From assembly GCA_017529175.1 (NCBI GenBank), contig JAFXNX010000239.1, forward strand, positions 1 through 9,690: a DNA stretch of 9,690 bases, in the 5' to 3' direction. A program made the position numbers and the translations under genes. Positions 6,778 through 9,690 of this stretch are shown piece after piece (position 1 is the first letter of the stretch; each line of letters begins with the position of its first letter). The stretch is from Clostridia bacterium (GTDB taxonomy: Bacteria; Bacillota_A; Clostridia; Oscillospirales; CAG-272). The notes beneath the pieces are model-generated. The model was not told where the DNA came from. It saw only the letters and a list, made by a program, of their open reading frames with translations, and did not search any database.

Positions 6778-7917
6778 ATGATACCATTCAATATACCTCC
6801 CGTCACCGACGGGTGCGCCGAGGCGGTCGAAAAAGCGATAAGTAACCGAAAGATCAGCGGAGACGGCGAATTTTCAAAGAAATGCCACAGTGAAATAGAA
6901 AAGATGACAGGATGCCGCAAAGCCCTTCTCACAACGTCGGGGACCGACGCGCTTGAAGCCGCGGCAATGCTTGCGGGCGTCTGCGAAGGCGACGAGGTGA
7001 TAATGCCGTCCTATACGTTCTCATCCACCGCAAACGCGTTCGCACTCAAAGGAGCAAAGATCGTTTTTGTCGATATCCGCCCGGATACGATGAACATCGA
7101 CGAAGATCTGATAGAAGACGCGATCACCGAAAAAACGAAAGTAATCGTTCCGGTCCATTACGCAGGCGTTGCGTGCGAAATGGATAAGATCCTCGATATC
7201 GCAGGACGCCACGGACTCATGGTCGTCGAAGACGCGGCACAAGGCGTTATGGCAAAGTACAAAGGAAGACATCTCGGGACGCTCGGAGATTTCGGGTGCT
7301 ACAGCTTTCACGAAACAAAGAACTACAGTATGGGGGAAGGCGGGTGCCTTCTCGTGAACGATGAGGAATATATCGAACGCGCGGAGATAATCCGCGAAAA
7401 AGGTACGAACAGAAGCAGATTTCTGCGAGGACAGATCGACAAGTATACCTGGGTCGACACCGGTTCTTCATTCCTTCCGAGCGAGCTGAACGCCGCGTAT
7501 CTTTATCCGCAACTTCTTGCGGCGGATAAGATCAACGACGCAAGACTTGACTCGTGGAATACGTATTTCAAGCTTCTCTCCCCCCTTGCCGAGCGCGGAA
7601 AGATAACTCTTCCCACGGTCCCCGCAAGGTGCGAACACAACGCTCATATGTTCTATATCAAAGCCGCCGATATCGAAGAGCGTACAGCCCTTATTTCGCG
7701 CTTGAAGGAAGCCGGCGTGCTTGCGGTCTTTCACTACGTTCCGCTTCACTCCTCTCCCGCCGGAAGGCGATTCGGAAGATTCCACGGCGAGGACAGATAT
7801 ACGACCAAAGAGAGCGAGCGCCTGATACGGCTTCCGATGTATTACGGACTCACGCGTGATGACGTCGAATACGTCTGCGGTATCATCAGCTCTTTCTACG
7901 GTTTGGGAGACAGATGA
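6778..7917 (+). CDS. wecE: dTDP-4-amino-4,6-dideoxygalactose transaminase (WecE/RffA type)
   Basis: This 379-aa PLP-dependent aminotransferase of the DegT/DnrJ/EryC1/StrS family is predicted to transfer an amino group to C4 of dTDP-4-keto-6-deoxyglucose, giving dTDP-Fuc4N. The Schiff-base lysine is Lys181 in SFHETKNYS. Stretches very like enterobacterial WecE (compared from memory) include MIPFN.PPV at the N-terminus, GDEVIMPSYTF at 71-81, RPDTMNID at 101-108, VHYAGVACEMD at 126-136, EDAAQGVM at 151-158, REKGTNRS at 206-213, HNAHMFYIK at 287-295 and HGEDRYTTKESERL at 336-349. The resemblance is far closer than to generic family members, so the specificity call is good. The start at 6778 (MIPFN) fits the family; an in-frame TTG at 6757 would add seven residues. 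GGAAG lies 5 nt upstream of the ATG. RfbA and RfbB, which make the substrate, are transcribed divergently next door. Confidence 0.93.
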   Translation: MIPFNIPPVTDGCAEAVEKAISNRKISGDGEFSKKCHSEIEKMTGCRKALLTTSGTDALEAAAMLAGVCEGDEVIMPSYTFSSTANAFALKGAKIVFVDIRPDTMNIDEDLIEDAITEKTKVIVPVHYAGVACEMDKILDIAGRHGLMVVEDAAQGVMAKYKGRHLGTLGDFGCYSFHETKNYSMGEGGCLLVNDEEYIERAEIIREKGTNRSRFLRGQIDKYTWVDTGSSFLPSELNAAYLYPQLLAADKINDARLDSWNTYFKLLSPLAERGKITLPTVPARCEHNAHMFYIKAADIEERTALISRLKEAGVLAVFHYVPLHSSPAGRRFGRFHGEDRYTTKESERLIRLPMYYGLTRDDVEYVCGIISSFYGLGDR

Positions 7918-9263
7918 TGGAAAAATACGACGTTTTGCTGACGTATGAGACGAAAAACCGCGAGATAGAAAATCTTTGTCTCATAAAGCGGGAGCTCGAA
8001 CGGCGCGGTCACACGGTCGGGGTACGTATGCAGTATTCAACTTTCTTTGAAACTCCGGACCCGGTAGATGCGAAGCTGATAGTCATACCCGCGTACTACC
8101 GTCCCCGCGCAAGATTCTACACCGCGTCACATCTTCTGTCGACGAAAAAAATACTGAATATGCGCTGGGAGCAGGTCTATAACAACCAGCAGGAAAACGA
8201 TCCGGACCCTCTCGGCTCCATAAAAGAATGGGGACGCGACGCGGTACATATCGCATGGGGCGCACGTCCGTATAAGAGAATGACAAAAGAGTGGGGCGTT
8301 CCGAAAGATCACGTCAAAATGACGGGACACATAACGCTCGACTATCTTCGCGGAGAACTTAGATCCTATTTCGACGATAAAGAAACGCTCGCGGCGCGAT
8401 ACGGACTGCCGAAGGGAAAGCGAATAAATCTTTTCATTTCATCTCTGACGTTCGTCACGATGCATTCTCACGTAATTATGAACAGCGCGACCAACGAGGG
8501 AATGAACGCTATACTGACGCTTGTCGATATTGCAAAGAAAACGCAGGCCGAACTGCTCGACTGGTTTGAGAGGATCCTTGAAGAATTCCCCGACGACGTT
8601 ATCGTTTACAGACCTCATCCGGAAGAAAAGGACAGCGCGCTGCTAAGTGACCTTGCAAACAAAAACCCCAGATTCTTCGTTATCAGCGAAGAATCGATCA
8701 AGCAATGGATCCTCGCATCGGACAAGATCTATACCTGGATGAGCACATCGGTCGCAGAAGTCTTTGCGGCGGGAAAAGGGTGCTCTGTGCTCCGCCCGGT
8801 CGATATTCCTTATCAGAACGATATGGGCACTTACGACGGCGCCGATATCATAAAGGATTACGACGCTTTCAGGGAAGACTTCAGAAAAGATACGCAGAAC
8901 TTTGCGATCTCAAAAGACGTACTCGCAGAGTACTACTATATCGATCCCGAAAAATACAGCTATGAACTCGTATGCGACGTGATCGAAGAGATGCTGAACG
9001 ACGACGCGTATCTTTTGAAAGAAGAACTGTCAAACCCGTTCAAAGGCATATTCAACAAGGAGCGTATCAAGAACTTCATCAAGCGCAGGATCGCGGCATC
9101 GAAGATAATGAATTCGATCAGCGAAAAGGACAGATTCAAAGGCTCGAAGTTCAGGTATCTGCTCGACGACGTCATATACGTCAAAAAAAAGCTCGAAAAG
9201 AACTACGTATCGGACGATGAGATCGAAAGGATCACAAAGCGGATAGACGCGCTTTTCAAATAA
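7914..9263 (+). CDS. Surface carbohydrate biosynthesis protein, GT-B-like
   Basis: This soluble protein of 449 aa (or 448) resembles the surface-carbohydrate/CDP-glycerol-glycerophosphotransferase-like group with a GT-B fold. Residues 1-150 look like an N-terminal Rossmann half: a VLLTYETKNREIEN opening, LIVIPAYYRPRA at 55-66, and a TGHITLDYLR linker at 137-146. The C-terminal half carries VYRPHPEE at 231-238 and YTWMSTSVAEVFAAGKG at 273-289, typical of nucleotide-diphosphate-sugar or glycerol-phosphate binding sites. The last 80 residues are charged and helical, possibly for membrane or partner association. The start overlaps the wecE stop in ATGATGG: ATG at 7914 has GGGAG 4 nt upstream, while ATG at 7917 has it at 7 nt and is equally likely. 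The overlap means translational coupling to the Fuc4N-forming enzyme. A role as transferase of that sugar is an attractive inference, but it is not shown by the sequence. Confidence 0.85.
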   Translation: MMEKYDVLLTYETKNREIENLCLIKRELERRGHTVGVRMQYSTFFETPDPVDAKLIVIPAYYRPRARFYTASHLLSTKKILNMRWEQVYNNQQENDPDPLGSIKEWGRDAVHIAWGARPYKRMTKEWGVPKDHVKMTGHITLDYLRGELRSYFDDKETLAARYGLPKGKRINLFISSLTFVTMHSHVIMNSATNEGMNAILTLVDIAKKTQAELLDWFERILEEFPDDVIVYRPHPEEKDSALLSDLANKNPRFFVISEESIKQWILASDKIYTWMSTSVAEVFAAGKGCSVLRPVDIPYQNDMGTYDGADIIKDYDAFREDFRKDTQNFAISKDVLAEYYYIDPEKYSYELVCDVIEEMLNDDAYLLKEELSNPFKGIFNKERIKNFIKRRIAASKIMNSISEKDRFKGSKFRYLLDDVIYVKKKLEKNYVSDDEIERITKRIDALFK

Positions 9264-9295
9264 ACGATGAAGAATCGAACGACCGGAGTCACAAG

Positions 9296-9568
9296 ATGAA
9301 ACTGATAATTACCGGCGCCGCAGGATTTATCGGAACGGAACTCTCCATTGCCGCCTGCGGCGAGGGACACACCGTATACGGTTGCGACGTTGCGCCGTCA
9401 CCGTCTGACAGGACAAAGTCCCTTGAAAACTATGAATACATATGCGTGTCGGGGATAGACCCCTCGGACGTTATCCCGGGCGGCGCTGACTGCATGGTGA
9501 TCCTTGCCGCAAAACGTCCTTACGACGGCTTTTGCTTTGACGATTATCTTTTACCGGTAGAACTTTAG
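9296..9568 (+). CDS. NAD-dependent epimerase/dehydratase, truncated after 90 codons
   Basis: The frame opens with the SDR signature MKLIITGAAGFIGTELS (glycine motif GAAGFIG at 7-13) and continues to ILAAKRPYDGF near residues 70-78. It then reaches DDYLLPVEL, where extended SDRs have D-Y-x-x-N-V-E-L, and meets a stop at 9566-9568. A normal family member has about 300 residues including a YxxxK catalytic pair; neither is reached. CGGAG lies 7 nt before the ATG, and the gene follows the previous stop after 32 nt, so it belongs to the same unit. From about 9555 the sequence no longer continues the SDR in any frame. The gene is therefore broken by an insertion, rearrangement or assembly join; as written it cannot make a working enzyme. 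Its sugar specificity is unknown. Confidence 0.75.
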   Translation: MKLIITGAAGFIGTELSIAACGEGHTVYGCDVAPSPSDRTKSLENYEYICVSGIDPSDVIPGGADCMVILAAKRPYDGFCFDDYLLPVEL

Positions 9569-9690
9569 CCGACCCACGCGCCATTATCACTCTTGCCGAT
9601 AACGGGGCTTTAATTCTTGAGCCTAAAATACTTTGTCGATTTCTTAACGACATCATCAGTTTGAATCCCGACTTGAACGAAATTAAAGCC
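9541..9690 (+). other. Open frame in a different reading frame running off the window end (unidentified)
   Basis: From 9541 a second frame, +2 relative to the epimerase, is open for 50 codons to the window end with no stop and no good start codon. The peptide includes TLADPRAIITLADNGALI and FLNDIISLNPDLNEIKA, and has the hydrophobic/acidic pattern of a real protein interior. Its codon choice is more AT-rich (att, tta, aat, ttt) than that of its neighbours. It does not look like an SDR continuation. It may be the inside of another gene joined here, or a chimeric read-through. No family is recognised, and an antisense frame is also open across part of this stretch, so the coding strand is not certain. 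Confidence 0.3.

Noticed and set aside
9267..9299. Ten-codon reading frame (MKNRTTGVTR) before the epimerase gene as a leader peptide
   Set aside because: It overlaps the epimerase start but lacks a ribosome binding site and any attenuator-like structure; such short frames arise by chance.

Overview
The window looks like part of the chromosome of an anaerobic Gram-positive bacterium of the Clostridia (Ruminococcaceae/Oscillospiraceae-like), probably from a gut or other fibre-degrading community. The grounds are a secreted protein ending in a type I dockerin, strong GGAGG-type ribosome binding sites, a sugar-type ABC solute-binding protein, and moderate GC with AT-rich promoters. Genus and species cannot be told from this sequence.

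Layout. (1) Positions 1-1062, plus strand: the C-terminal part of an extracellular solute-binding protein. (2) Positions 1133-1173: a perfect 19-bp hairpin acting as a shared terminator for the two convergent units. (3) Positions 1231-6627, minus strand: a four-gene run, read in the order rfbA (glucose-1-phosphate thymidylyltransferase), rfbB (dTDP-glucose 4,6-dehydratase), a polytopic membrane protein resembling GT-C glycosyltransferases, and a secreted beta-solenoid-like repeat protein with a C-terminal dockerin. (4) Positions 6628-6777: an AT-rich divergent promoter region with a near-consensus plus-strand promoter (TTGACA-17-TATACT). (5) Positions 6778-9568, plus strand: a WecE/RffA-type sugar aminotransferase, a translationally coupled GT-B-like surface-carbohydrate protein, and the first 90 codons of a NAD-dependent epimerase/dehydratase. 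(6) From about 9550 the epimerase homology stops abruptly and the sequence changes character. A different open frame runs off the end of the window, which suggests an insertion or rearrangement, or a chimeric assembly.

How the genes fit together. RfbA makes dTDP-glucose, RfbB converts it to dTDP-4-keto-6-deoxyglucose, and the WecE-like enzyme aminates C4. Together they give dTDP-4-amino-4,6-dideoxy-D-galactose (dTDP-Fuc4N). The rhamnose genes rfbC and rfbD are absent from the window, so within it the Fuc4N branch is the complete one. The GT-B-like and GT-C-like proteins are the obvious candidates to transfer the sugar into a surface glycan. The dockerin protein sits 55 nt behind the GT-C-like gene on the same strand with no terminator between them, so it may be co-expressed and displayed at the surface, but its link to the glycan is inference.
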